Shown piece after piece: positions 10,573-22,200 of a DNA stretch of 64,000 bases. The position numbers and the translations under genes are program-made. Position 1 is the first letter of the stretch, and each line of letters opens with the position of its first letter. The notes beneath the pieces are model-generated. The model did no database searches, was not told the origin of the DNA, and saw nothing but the letters and a program-made list of their open reading frames with translations. This stretch comes from Heterostelium album PN500 (lineage: Eukaryota > Evosea > Eumycetozoa > Acytosteliales > Acytosteliaceae). The stretch spans positions 682,857-746,856 of the forward strand of contig NW_008805063.1 of the NCBI RefSeq assembly GCF_000004825.1, given 5' to 3'.

Positions 10573-12879
10573 TTAAGCAATAATTAAAGACATACTCTCT
10601 TCTCTGAAAAGAGGTTTACCACCAAGATATTTTTTACTGTATAAAACTCTTACAAATAGATAAGATGAAAGATAAGAGATGGAACTATTGAGGAAATAAA
10701 TGATTAATGATCTGAATCCTGTTACTGCGAAATAATAGAATTTTGATGTGGAATCATCAAAAGAAATATGATATAAACTAGAGAAGAAGTACTGATATAG
10801 GATAAAGAATACTATTGTTCCAGTGTTCATTTCATATACTCTCCAATTCCAATTGTGAATCTAAGTTTAAAATAAAAAGATGATAACAGTAAGAGTAAAA
10901 GATCTTTTTCAAAAAGTAAATCCAACAATTCAATACATTACCTCATATGAAAGGAATAGTAAAGTGTAATTGAGAGCAACGGCACCAACAAAGAGAGCTG
11001 AAAATATATATTCAGTTGATACATAGCTGTAAATATCGAAATAGGTAAATCTTGAGTAGTTGGCATAGTCGTAGGTAATAAACTGAGCGTTAAATTCTAC
11101 GGTATTGGTGAGTCCGAATAACACGATTACTAAGAATGTAATTCCTAATTTACTTGAAGGATATATATGTGGTGATGCTGAAGGTTGAATTGGTATTTCT
11201 GGATGTGATTGTTTGTTGGCAATAAACAATCCAATGAATACCATTGGTGTATGAACAAATATCCATATTACAAAACAAACAACCATGTTTTTAAAGGATG
11301 GTGTGTTTGTTGCTCCAACTGAATTTGAAACAGACAACATAAACAAGATATAGTATGAAAATAGAATACCTGGAATTAAAAATGATATCTATAAAATCTC
11401 ATGTTAATAAGTGACTTTTTAATAAATCAAACACTAAAAATGATTCATTAAAAATATTAATACTTACTAAAAATGAGAATTGAATATCAAATTTTAATCC
11501 ATTATTCTTTGCATTCATTGATTGATAAACTCTTTTCGATGCATATCCTGAAATAATACTATTTTGGTATAATTAAGTTTTTGAATAAAAATGTTAGTTG
11601 AAAAGTATGTAAATTGATAATTATGATTGGTATATATACCCAGTGAATAAATAACAATACAAAAGATTGGAATGAAGAGATCCACTGTTTGAATATGGTG
11701 GTATGATATTCGATAATATCAAAGTGATTAATACTGTGATGAACAATTGGAATCCACCACCAACCAAACTTGACAAGATCATCGGATTCTTTGGTGTTCT
11801 GAAAACATCATGTCTTACAGCTTGTAATGAAATTGCAATCTTTTGATAGTCAAACATTCTGGAGGTCATTCTTTTTCTCAAACAAAGCGGCACTTTCTTG
11901 TAGACAACATCGTTCGATAGTTCTTCCAACGTCTGTGCACTTAGAATTCGCTTTATTTGCATATATATTGCAATACCTGTCTAGATAAAGATATAGATAA
12001 ACAAAATAATCTTGATTGTACTAGCACCAACTAACACACTGGTATGTTCATGGTCAATCAGCTGATCCCATCGATGTTCCCATGTGACATTGCTCTCCTC
12101 AAAGGCGACCGCGTAGGTGTACAACAGAAACTCTTTGTCACTATCTAGATATTGGTTGCTGCCATTAGAGCTGATAATACCGTTATCAAGATAGTTTTGC
12201 AAGTTGAATTGTCTGCTCTGTGGTAAAACACGGAGTCCAACGATTGTATACTCATCTTCGCTAACCTTGTTATACTGAATTGTGAAATATAAATAGTTGT
12301 TGATTGTCAATATTTCCTGATTATTTGCTCGATCGAACCAGTAATTTCCGATATTGATTGCATTGTAGTTTGCAACTCCACTCCAAGTGTAGGCAACAAG
12401 ATCATCGATTTCCATCTCCATATAGTATCTCTCTTTGATAAACTCTGACAGCTTATCGTTGGTATCTCGATAACTAAAGATATCACAACCAGAGTATTTA
12501 TTGATCTCTTGATAACCTGATGTTGGTTGCAAAAATGTTACCTAAAAATAAAATAATAAGTTAATTATAAATTAACACTTATAACAAATAATTTCTAAAT
12601 AAAACATACATTATAAGGAGTGAGTTGTTTTCTTTCACCATTTAAAACTTGACCGATAGTTTCATGAGACGATAAACTACCGTTTTCAGGTTTACAAAAT
12701 GGTAAATCATAGTATGAATAAGAGAAGATTTTGTCTTGCGAAATCAACTTGTTCACATAGATCGGCAGAGGATCTCCTATTTTGTATGTTTTTTTTTTCT
12801 CTAATTGTAAAGCATCGTTTGTTATAATAAACAATACTATAACTAAAACAATAATATAAATATTATTATTTGATTTCAT
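10573..12879 (-). pseudogene. TM9SF (nonaspanin, Phg1-like) gene copy, probably decayed
   Basis: Segments 12879-12610, 12541-11640, 11547-11468, 11388-10942 and 10860-10573 follow the TM9SF plan. There is a signal peptide, a lumenal domain with GDPLPIYVNKL and YYDLPFCKP near the N-terminus, then RHDVFRTPKNPM and about nine membrane spans. Intact homologues sort transmembrane-domain proteins in the secretory pathway and affect adhesion. All splice sites are present. However, the second segment has an in-frame TAG (11981-11983) inside the first membrane span of the core. The junction between segments two and three is also one base out of frame (FTG|YASKRV needs one base fewer). The summed length, 1987 nt, is not a multiple of three. 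The C-terminal tail runs past the usual end. Two defects suggest a pseudogene; sequencing error is the alternative. Confidence 0.75.
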
Positions 12880-13377
12880 TTATAACAATTATGTATAAAA
12901 TGTTTAGTGATTATTTTTTTTGATGAGGGATTTGGTTTTTTGTAAGTCCAAATTTCCCGAAACAAATCACAAAAAAAAAATAAAATCAATTTCATTATAA
13001 TTCTCAAGAAATTAACAAAAATATTGTTGACTCCTTGGTCAAAGCTTTTTAAATCTGAAGAGTCATCAGAAGCGCATATTAGTTAAAGCCCCTTTAACAA
13101 TTTACATTTTTATTAATTTTAATCACTTAAGTTAGATGATTGGCATATAATTATTAATTATTTGAAGGTGTTGATACTTCAGAGTAATATTCTGAAAAGT
13201 ACACTGTGATGAGTTAATATTTCAGATGAGAATGATGTTATGATGATTGTCTATTTGATTGCTTATTGGATAAATATGATGATTGGTATTGATATAATTT
13301 AATTTGTTATTCTAAAAGTATATTTTAGAACATTTTCATATTTATTAATTTTAAAGAACAAAATATTAAAGAATCAT
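12880..13377. other. Spacer between TM9SF copy and P450 remnant
   Basis: AT-rich. It should contain the promoter of the TM9SF copy (minus strand). The region where later P450 exons would be expected shows no recognisable P450 sequence. Nothing else seen. Confidence 0.35.
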
Positions 13378-13425
13378 TTAAATATATTTCTTTAATATTA
13401 AAGAATCATTTAAATATATTTCTTT
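13362..13425. repeat. Perfect 32-bp tandem duplication
   Basis: Units 13362-13393 and 13394-13425 are identical, starting AATATTAAAGAATCATTTAA. They lie at the broken 3' edge of the P450 remnant. Confidence 0.85.
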
Positions 13426-14063
13426 ATCACAATAATAGGATATATTCTTCATTTCATTTTCATTATCATCTTCTTCATATGACAATTCTTTGGAAACTAA
13501 AATTTGAAGAATAATATTTGTTGAATATTTATAACATATTTCCATTGGATCAAACTATTAATAAAAATTTAAAAATAATTAATAAGTTTTGTTTTATATA
13601 TTTTAATTAAATTATTTTATCTTACAATTTCATAATTTTTCGAATTTGATTTAAAGGAGTTGATTAGTTTAGTGGATTGTTGTTCTATCAAAGGTACTTG
13701 AGACTTCAATTTGGTTTTGGTGAAAGCATTGCATGTAAGTTTCTTTATACAATACCAATCTTGATCTCTGGCGAAAAACAAGTTTCTATATCCACCAGAT
13801 ATCTGTTTCCATGTTGGAGATTCTGGTTTATTTAGAAAATTATCATTGTAATTACATATCATTTCTCTTCCCAACTTTGGATCTGAAACCACAATAACAT
13901 ATTTTGATCCAAACCAAAATCCAATGACTTCACCATACTTTTGATTCATCTTTTGAAACACCACAAAAGGAAAATCATAAAGAAATTCCAATAGATTTCC
14001 AAACAATGGTAAAGCCATTTTCCTTGGTGGATCAAGCGGATGAAATTTTGTATTCTTTTGAAT
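13378..14063 (-). pseudogene. Cytochrome P450 remnant (N-terminal exons only)
   Basis: Exon 14063-13626 is bounded by good splice signals. It encodes the P450 N-terminal region: a proline hinge HPLDPPRKMALPLFGNLLEF, then MNQKYGEVIGFWFG, VVSDPKLGREMI and WKQISGGYRNLFF. A second exon (from 13554) continues in frame with FDPMEICYKYSTNIILQIL, then stops at 13378-13380. The membrane-anchor exon expected upstream was not found. The helix I, ExxR and heme-binding cysteine regions are absent. The end falls in a 32-bp tandem duplication. This is a truncated member of a dictyostelid CYP family (CYP508/513-like by feel), not a working enzyme. An alternative is a gene broken by rearrangement with its 3' part elsewhere. 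Confidence 0.75.
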
Positions 14064-15411
14064 CTATAATTTGTTTTTAATTAATAGTTAATATTTATTT
14101 TTATTTTTATTGTTAATTTAAAAAAATATTTACAAATGATATAAATAAAATTAAAAAATTAAAAAAATAGAAATAAAATCATTTTTATTTTTTAGTTTTT
14201 AATTTAAATACATAATTTAATAGATTGAATATTGATGATGGTTGAACAGGAAATAATAAAAAATCAAGTATTCTAAATTTATTCAAGCTGAATTCCAATT
14301 GAATAAAATTAGTTCGAAAGTAAAATAATCATGAACATTGTTTTGTATAAACTAGGAGGTTTGTAACAAAAAAATTATTGTAATGAACCTATAGAAATCT
14401 AAATTTGAAATAATAAAAATAATAAATAGTAAATAGACATACGTAATATATCAAACACCCAGTAAAACAATATAATTAGAATTGAACACCTGTGGTTACC
14501 ACACTTTGATTAACTATAGTGACAATTTATCCATTTAATAAAAAAATTTATCAAATTAAATGGTTTATTATCTTTTTTATTTTCAATTCATTTGGTTTAT
14601 TCATTTTCATTTTCAAATATATTTATATATATGATCAAAAGATTGATTGAACAGATATATAGTTGAAATTGTTTAATAATATAAAAATATATATTTAATA
14701 AATTAAAAGGTTTTTATAAATACACTAGAATGATATGGTATCATCAAACGATAAATGTAATGATAATCTTTTAAAAAATGAAAATATTTTAATAGAATCA
14801 GTTATTTTTAATTTAAAGTGTAAAGTATGTATACTTCTATTATCAATGAGTAGAAATGTTAATGAAACTATTAGTGATTAAAGAAACTATTTAAAAATCG
14901 ATTATATTGACAAGAGTTCACCAATTATATAACTATTAGAGTTAAATAACCTTTAATTAACATTTGATCTATACAAAAATGACAGTCATTGGTTACAATT
15001 TAGGTTAGTAGAAACGTTAAATAAGAGTTCTAGAAGCCAATCTAAGTAAATCGCTCCTGAGTTTACTTCTATGTTTGGTAAAGGTGAAGATGGATGACCA
15101 GATTCGATCAATATAATATTAAACTAGTGAGACAATCAAACAGTCATCACAAAGATTCTTATTGTAAGTTAAACTAATACATTGACATTAAATATCTAAA
15201 TATTTTAACTAACGTTTTAAACTTAAATCAATCATGGTTTGTAGTTTGTACATGCTATTGATGATCATATTTGTAACCAATGGGTTTTCCCGTTATTCCA
15301 AAAGGGAAGTTAACTAATTATCATTATTATAGCTCCACAAACAGATGAACTTTCTTACAATATTATAGGTAACAATGCGCGCTTTGTGGTCTATTTCTAA
15401 GAAAAAGAGAA
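14064..15411. other. Gene-poor spacer between P450 remnant and tRNA-Lys
   Basis: About 1.35 kb of AT-rich DNA. A 49-codon frame from an ATG near 14735 has no recognisable similarity and is not called. The only structured part is the LINE-B-like segment at 15272-15343. Confidence 0.4.
15272..15343 (-). repeat. LINE B 3'-end segment, copy 2 (inverted)
   Basis: Reverse complement of the segment at 10279-10340, about 75-80% identical by eye. It lies 69-140 bases downstream of the tRNA-Lys 3' end and in the same direction as that tRNA, matching the geometry of remnant B at tRNA-Pro. No coding part of the LINE remains here. Confidence 0.6.
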
Positions 15412-15484
15412 CGCCCAATGTGGGGCTCGAACCCACGACCACACGGTTAAGAGCCGTGCGCTCTACCGACTGAGCTAACCGGGC
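15412..15484 (-). tRNA. tRNA-Lys (anticodon CTT)
   Basis: Read on the minus strand: acceptor GCCCGGT pairs with ATTGGGC (two G-T pairs). The D-arm follows TTAGCTCAGTCGGTAGAGC. The anticodon stem CACGG/CCGTG encloses loop CTCTTAA with anticodon CTT. The T-arm carries GGGTTCGAGCCCC, and the discriminator is G. No intron. Both internal promoter boxes look intact. Confidence 0.96.
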
Positions 15485-15833
15485 GTTGATGAAAGATATT
15501 TCTAAAATTCAATTTTTATGTTTTTTTATGAAAATCTAAAAATTGTTTTTTGTATTTATGAATTTTAAAACAATTTTCAATTAAATAAAATTAATGTTTT
15601 AAATTATCTCATTCAATTCTTAAGAAAAATGAATATTATATTGTTATTATGAATTTTAAAGACAAAATAAAAACGAACGATTCGATTATTTTGAAAAAAA
15701 ATTAATAAAAAATAATAAAAAAAAAAGTTTAATTTTGTTTGATTGTGATGAGTTTAATTATTATTATTATTCTTTTTTGTCAATTGTAAATAGTGGTCGA
15801 TATTTATTATTATTATAGTTGTTAGTGTTGATA
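15485..15833. other. Spacer upstream of WDR12 gene
   Basis: AT-rich. It holds the promoter of the WDR12 gene, with A-runs at about 15695-15730. No other feature seen. Confidence 0.4.
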
Positions 15834-16689
15834 ATGGATAATAATCAAGTAGTAGTAAAAGAGGAGGGTAAGGTCAAGGTGCGATTTGTTACCAACGATC
15901 CAAATATCAGAGTCACAGAGATTGCGTTTGGTGTGCCAGAGCGTATCGGTCGTCTCGGACTCTCAGAGTTGGTGAATCACTTGCGCTCCGAAGAAGACAC
16001 CACCCAGCACAAACCATTCGATTTCCTCATCAACGGACAATTCATTAGAACGACACTCGACAAGCACATCAAGAAAGCCGGTCTCAAGGAAGAGGACACC
16101 ATCACCATCGAGTACGTCGAAGCCGTCACCGAACCAAAGCGTGAACAGGAGAATCAACACGACGACTGGATTGCAAGTGTCGACGGTGGTTCACTCGTGG
16201 GTCTGGCGCTGACCGGTGGCTACGATTTCGGTGCGAGAATCGTCGATTGCTCCGCCAACACACTGATCACAGCGGTCGGTCATCAAGCAGCGATTAAATC
16301 GGTCGCCTGGACAAAGGCAGCCAAGCGTAGTCACTTGGCATTCCTCACAGCGTCACTCGACCAGACCATCCGATACTGGCATGCCGACGCCGACGCCAAG
16401 ACCGTCCAGCCAATGTGCATATTCAAAGCACACCAAGGATCGGTCGAATCGGTCGCTTCCAACCCAGACGGAACCAGATTCGCATCCGGTGGATACGACA
16501 ACAAACTCAGACTCTGGGATCTACAGAACCTTCCACAACCACAGCCACAACAACAACCAAACAAAAAGAGCAGAAAGAATGGAGCAATAGCATCATCAAC
16601 CAATATTTTAGAACCATCTATCATTACAGTAAGTAGCTATAGCTAACCTATCAATGTGTAGTATTTGTTATTGTATTAACATTTTTCGG

Positions 16690-16778
<89 letters not shown>

Positions 16779-17299
16779 AGGAAAGTTTAAGTACATTGGA
16801 AAAACATTCACAACCAATTACAACTATTGATTGGCCAACACAGTTCCAATTGATTTCGGGTGGTATGGATAAGAGTATTAGATTGTGGGATTTGGAGACG
16901 ATGTCGGATACACAGACGATGATGGCATCGACAGCACTTCATGTTGTTTCATATTCTATCGACTCTGGACTGATAGCGTCGGGTCATGCCGATCACACCA
17001 TTCGTTTGTGGGATCCACGTATTCGCGACGGTAAATTCAACATTGGATCGCTTTTATCACACAAGAATTGGGTTACTTCCATCAGCTGGAAGCCAGGCTC
17101 ATCCACACAACTTCTCTCGGCTTCGCACGACGGCACCGTCAAACTCTGGGACACCCGTTCCAAGGTACCATTGTTCACCATTGAAAAACACACCGATAAA
17201 GTACTCTCTTGCGATTGGCTCAGCAACCCAACCGATTCATCGAACCCATACATTATCTCTGGTGGTGCTGATACAAAACTAAAGATTTATAATAATTAA
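15834..17299 (+). CDS. wdr12: Ribosome biogenesis protein WDR12/Ytm1
   Basis: Exons 15834-16628 and 16781-17299 with a 152-bp intron; frame is kept (437 residues, against 423 in human and 460 in yeast). The ATG at 15834 is chosen because upstream codons in this frame have no other ATG. An N-terminal ubiquitin-like NLE domain (about residues 9-90: KVKVRFVTND, FGVPERIGRLGLSELV, FDFLINGQFIRTTLDKHI) is followed by seven WD40 repeats. GH-type and WD dipeptides are visible in SGGMDKSIRLWDLET, ASGHADHTIRLWDPR and SASHDGTVKLWDTR. In the PeBoW complex (Nop7/Pes1, Erb1/Bop1, Ytm1/WDR12) it helps mature the large ribosomal subunit in the nucleolus. The NLE domain docks on the AAA ATPase Rea1/midasin. 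A long (GTT)n run fills most of the intron. Confidence 0.95.
16689..16774 (+). repeat. (GTT)n microsatellite in WDR12 intron
   Basis: About 28 uninterrupted GTT/TTG triplets just before the 3' splice site (TTTATAG at 16774-16780), on the sense strand. Such triplet runs are common in dictyostelids and vary in length between strains. Confidence 0.95.
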
Positions 17300-17625
17300 A
17301 AAAATAAAATACTGGAAAAAATCGAAAAAAGATTATTATATATTATATATTTTTAACAGTTTTATCAAACTAATTTAATATCTCATTTCAAATTTATGTT
17401 ATTATCTCAAAAAAATAAACATTTCTATAAATTTTTTAGAATAATATTATTCATATTATTAATTTATTATTTTTTAATCATTTGAATATTATTTAAATAT
17501 ATTTCAGCTGTAACATTTCAATAAATATGTAGTATCAAAAAAGGAATGCGTGCATTGTGGTCACAAGGAATCCATTTTGAGGTGTTCAAAAAAAAAAAAA
17601 GATTGGTTGATCCAAAAAAATAAAA
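17300..17625. other. Spacer between WDR12 and cobalamin adenosyltransferase
   Basis: AT-rich spacer holding the 3' end of one gene and the promoter of the next. No gene seen. Confidence 0.4.
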
Positions 17626-18574
17626 ATGTCTAGAATTCTAATTAAATCAAATAAATTAGTTAATTATTTAAATAGATATTTAACATTATCTTCAACATCA
17701 TGTTTGATAAATAATAATGGATATGTTAAAAATAGATTATATTCTAGTAGCACTACATCAACAAAGCCTGAACCAAAGAAAATAAAGATTTATACTAAAA
17801 CAGGTGATAAAGGAACATCTAGTTTGTTCAATGGTGAAAGAAGACCAAAAGATGATCAAATATTCAATGTTTTAGGTGATCTCGATGAATTATCTGCTCA
17901 TATTGGGTAAATGGAAATATATATAATATCTTTGCTAATTAATATAATTTATTAATTTGACATTTTTTATTTGTTTTGTACTTTTTAGATTATCTATTGA
18001 TTTTATAAAAATGAATACTCTTAGTAGTAAAGAAGTTGATTCCAATCAATTGGTTGAAAAGATCAAAGAGTTGGAGGAAATACAATGTTTGTTGTTGGAT
18101 TTAGGTTCACATGTTGCGACACCACGTGAAAGTTCACCGGATGCCCACCTCAGAAGAACAGAGTTCTCAGAGGATAATATCACCAGACTGGAAGCACAGA
18201 TCGATCAGATCGATCAATCGCTACCGCCACTACGCAATTTCATCCTGCCAGGTGGCAACGTTGTATCTTCACAACTACACGTTTGTCGCAGTGTCTGTCG
18301 TCGGTGTGAGAGACACCTTGTACCACTGCTCATCGGAGAGTACATCGATGCCGCTGCCAATAAATACATCAACAGACTGAGCGACTACTTCTTCACACTA
18401 GCAAGATACGCCTCATTCGTAAACAACTCACCGGAATCAATCTATAGAACACCAAAAGAAAGAAGTGTCGAATCAAACAACAACAACAACAACAAATATC
18501 AACGTAAATTAGATATTGTATCAATGAAGGATAACAATAACAACAACAACAACAACAACAACAATAACCATTAA
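17626..18574 (+). CDS. mmab: Cob(I)alamin adenosyltransferase (MMAB/PduO type), mitochondrial
   Basis: Exons 17626-17906 and 17989-18574, phase-2 junction, 288 residues. A Ser/Asn/Arg-rich presequence (about residues 1-45) suggests mitochondrial import. The ATP-binding start [19 protein letters not shown] and the later [21 protein letters not shown] and [14 protein letters not shown] are the diagnostic blocks of PduO-type enzymes. These transfer the adenosyl group of ATP to cob(I)alamin to make the cofactor of methylmalonyl-CoA mutase. This places it in propionate and branched-chain amino acid breakdown, as is mccB 15 kb away, though nothing indicates co-regulation. The C-terminus ends in a low-complexity Asn tract that lies outside the catalytic core and varies freely in dictyostelids. 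Confidence 0.93.
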
Positions 18575-18955
18575 CAATAATAAATAAAAATATAAAATAA
18601 ACAAAAAGTTAAGATATATTATTTCTTTTTTTTAATTTTTTAATATTATACAAATATAATTATAAAATCAAGTCAAACAAACTATTAATAAACCATCATC
18701 ATATCACATTACATGTAAACCAAAAATAAAAATAAAAAAAACATGAAGAACAAATTTTTAATTTTATTTTAATTTTTCAAAAAATATATTTTTTTTTTTT
18801 TCTAAATTTTTTTTTAAAAATTGATATCAATTTTTAGAGTAACAATAATATTTATAATAATAATCACCATTGTACATTCCACATTTAGTTTTATATTATC
18901 AGTAATTAAAACAGAACAGTATAGCAAAAACAAAAACACAAACAAAAACAACGTT
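18575..18955. other. Spacer upstream of PRRC2-like gene
   Basis: AT-rich, with homopolymer A and T runs near 18790-18820. It contains the 3' end of the mmab gene and the promoter and 5' leader of the next gene. Nothing else seen. Confidence 0.4.
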
Positions 18956-19200
18956 ATGGTAAGTTTGTTTAATTAAAGTTACTTTACCTTATTAATTCAA
19001 AAATAAAAAAAAACAAAATTAAAATGATATTATGATATATTCATCATCAACTTCATCATCATGTCTTTTCTTATTTTGTTTTTTAATTTTTGATAATAAT
19101 AAAGCAAATGAAATCAAAGATGAAAATTAATATAAAATATAACTAATCAAAAAAAAACATTATTATTACCAACACTTTATTTTTAGTATATCTTATAATG
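18956..19200 (+). promoter_or_regulatory. 5'-leader intron and splice-created mini-uORF
   Basis: A leader exon ends ATG at 18956-18958, followed by a consensus donor GTAAGT. The acceptor TTTTTAG ends at 19186. Splicing out 18959-19186 joins ATG to TATATCTTATAATG, making a five-codon uORF (Met-Tyr-Ile-Leu-stop). Its TAA overlaps the main start codon by one base (TAATG). The splice sites are read from sequence only. Whether ribosomes use this uORF is unknown. Confidence 0.5.
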
Positions 19201-22200
19201 AAATCATCATCTTCACCATCGTCAACATCATCATCATCATCACCTTCAAATACATATAAAATCAGTAAGAATGCAACACCGCCTTTAAATATGATAGGTA
19301 TGATTTAAAATGGGAAAGAAAATGTGTTGGACAACATAATAGATTGAAAGAATTAATGAATGAAGGAATTATTAACATTGGAAATAATCAAATCAAATTA
19401 TTATTATTATTATTATTATTATTAAATACAAAAAAACAATAGGAAGAACTACACATAAACCAACACAGATTCCATCATTGCAATCAACTGGATCGACGCC
19501 TAGTTCGAAATCAAAGTTTCAACCCATCAATTTACCGAGTGAAAAGAGTGAGAGTGGACCCGAGGAGAAGCAATTGCCCTCGACTACATCTGTCTGGGGT
19601 AGTGGTGGCGGTGCGGCTGCAGCTATCCTCGGTGGCAAAACCACTGTGTCCACCCCGACCACTCCACTCGCCAATATAGCACCGATCTCCACCCCAACAC
19701 CAACCTCTACACTCACACCAATCTCCACTCCCAACCTCACCACTACCACTACCAACAGCAGTAACAACAACAACAACAACAACAACAGTACAAATACATC
19801 ACAGCAACAACAAAGTAGTTTGACTCCTCTCACCACTTCAATCTCAACACCAACCAACAGTATAAGCAGAGAAAGTAGTTCATCGAATTTGAATAAAGAT
19901 AGAGAAAGAGACAACAGAGATAATAGAGACAACAGAGACTATAGTAGCAGCAGCGGAACAAGTGGAAGTTCAACTCCATATGCACCGATCTCTCATTCAA
20001 ACATTGCTCTGAACAGTCCAAATCTTGCAACTCAATCTTCACTCTTACCATCACCTTCGGTAGCAACTCCAACCGGATCCAACACACCTGCATATATTGG
20101 ACATGACGACCATTCTTCTCACAATATGAAGGGTAGCACAGATTCATTCTCAAGACCATCAAGCATATGTTTGTAATCCCTTTTAAGAATAGAATTAAGA
20201 ATAACATCATATTTATTAACCTTTTTTTATTATCATTAATTACAATTAGATGAAAGAGAAGAACAATATAATAGCAACAGTAGTAGTAATAGTAATAAGA
20301 AATCATATCAGGAAAATACATTACCTACAACACCAACTTCACAGAGATCGTCGTCGATTCAATCACCTTCTGCCTCTAACAGTAATAGTAATAGCTATCA
20401 TAATAGTAGTATGTCACCGACTACAACTACTACTAGTACTGGTTCGGGATCAAGTAGTTCGTCGTTGTCGGTCGTCGCCAATATCAGTTCGCCAAGCTCG
20501 ACTATTTCGCCAACAAAGTCCTCTGGTGTCGCTGATATTTTTGGTAATTCATGGGCAAACACTGACTGGGCCAACGATGAGGATATGGACTATTCAAAGC
20601 CATTGGTTTTCATCGATGAGAATATCGCGCAAGCCAAGGAGCGTGAAGCAGAGCTGAAGCGACAGGAAGAGGAGCGTGAGCGTCAACGTATCTACGAGGA
20701 GGAACAAGAGAGAATCAGGGAGGAAGAAGAGAGAGCTCGCGCCGAGGAAGAGTTGTTACAGAGACAGCGCGATGAGGAAGAGCGCAAACGACAGGAGCAA
20801 CTCAGAATCAAGCGTGAGAAAGAAGAGTCGGCGCGACTCGAAGCCGAGTGGTTGCGACAAGAGAAAGAACGAAAGGAGCACATGAACGAAGAGATAAAGA
20901 AGCGTGTTGAGCAGGCAAACGAAACCGAGCGTATCAGACTGGAACGTGCCAAGAAGAAACTGGAGGAGCTCGAAGCAAATGAAAGAGAGGAACGCGAAAG
21001 AGTTCGTCAGCTGGAGCTCGCCCGTGAACGAGAGGAAAAAGAAAAGGAACGTGAGAAAGAACGTGAAAGAGAAAGAGAACGTGAGAGAGAACGTGAAAGT
21101 AGAGATAGAGAAAGAGATCGTGAGGATAGAGATAGATTCAACAAGCATCAACAACATGTCGGACCACCACCACCACAACAACAACAAAGAAGACAACAAT
21201 ATGGCCAATATCAACAACAGAATCAACAGCAACAACAGCAGTATGATGATAGATATAATAATAGAGATAATAGACGTCCAAATCAAATGATGCCACCTCC
21301 ACCACAACAACAACAACCATATAATAGAAGAGACGACCGACGTTATAATAATAATAATAATAATGATAGAGATATGATGAATCGTCCACCAAGCTCCGAT
21401 AGAGATAGTCGTGAAAGAGTAGACAACAGAAGATCACACGAGCGTGAATTGAATATCAATCAAAGACCAATGTCAATGAGAATACCGAGCGAGGGAAGAC
21501 GATCGAATGAACGTCCAGCCTCCCTCGAGAGACCTTTGCCAATGGAATATAATGATCGTTCGCCAAGAGATCATTACGAGAGAGATAGACCTGATAGAGG
21601 TGGTAGATTCCATCATTATGACAACAGAAGAGATGACTTTAACCGTCAGCCAGTCCCTCATCACGACAGAGATCACGACAATAGAGATAGCAGAGACAGC
21701 AGAGAAAGAGATAGAGACTATCCACATCCACCAAATCCACATCATCACCACCCACATCATTACGACAGCAGAGACAGAGGAGGTGATAGAGAAAGAGAAA
21801 GAGAAAGAGATTATCCACATCCACCAAACCCACATCACCACGTTGATAGGGGCGACAGAGACCAACACAACGATCCAAGAGATAGAGATGATAATATGCG
21901 TGTAAGAGACAACAGAGATAGCAGAGGAGGTGAAAGAGACAACAGAGATAGCAGAGACAACAGAGAAAGAGCTGACCACCATCACCATCAATATCATCAC
22001 GATAGAGATAGCAGAGACAACAGAGAAAGAGGTGACCATCACCAGCCACATGAATACAGAGATCCCAGAGATAGAGGATATCCACAACAAAGAGATAATA
22101 GAAACTATCAGGAAAACTTTGATAATCGCGGTGGCGGTGATTTTAGAGATAGAGAGCACAACCATCCTGCACCTCTTAACGCTCACGGTCAGTTGCCACC

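Noticed and set aside
13027-13100. Possible further exon of the P450 remnant
   Set aside because: No P450 motif in any frame and no splice sites joining it to the upstream exon.
14735-14881. 49-codon plus-strand frame starting MVSSNDKCND
   Set aside because: Short, isolated, AT-driven composition, no splice partner and no recognisable motif.
15819-15833. Upstream start of WDR12 at a TTG codon
   Set aside because: The frame is open but has no ATG before 15834; the WDR12 family begins close to that ATG.
16689-16774. (GTT)n run as coding poly-amino-acid tract
   Set aside because: It lies between a clean donor (16629) and acceptor (16780), and removing it restores the WD40 frame.
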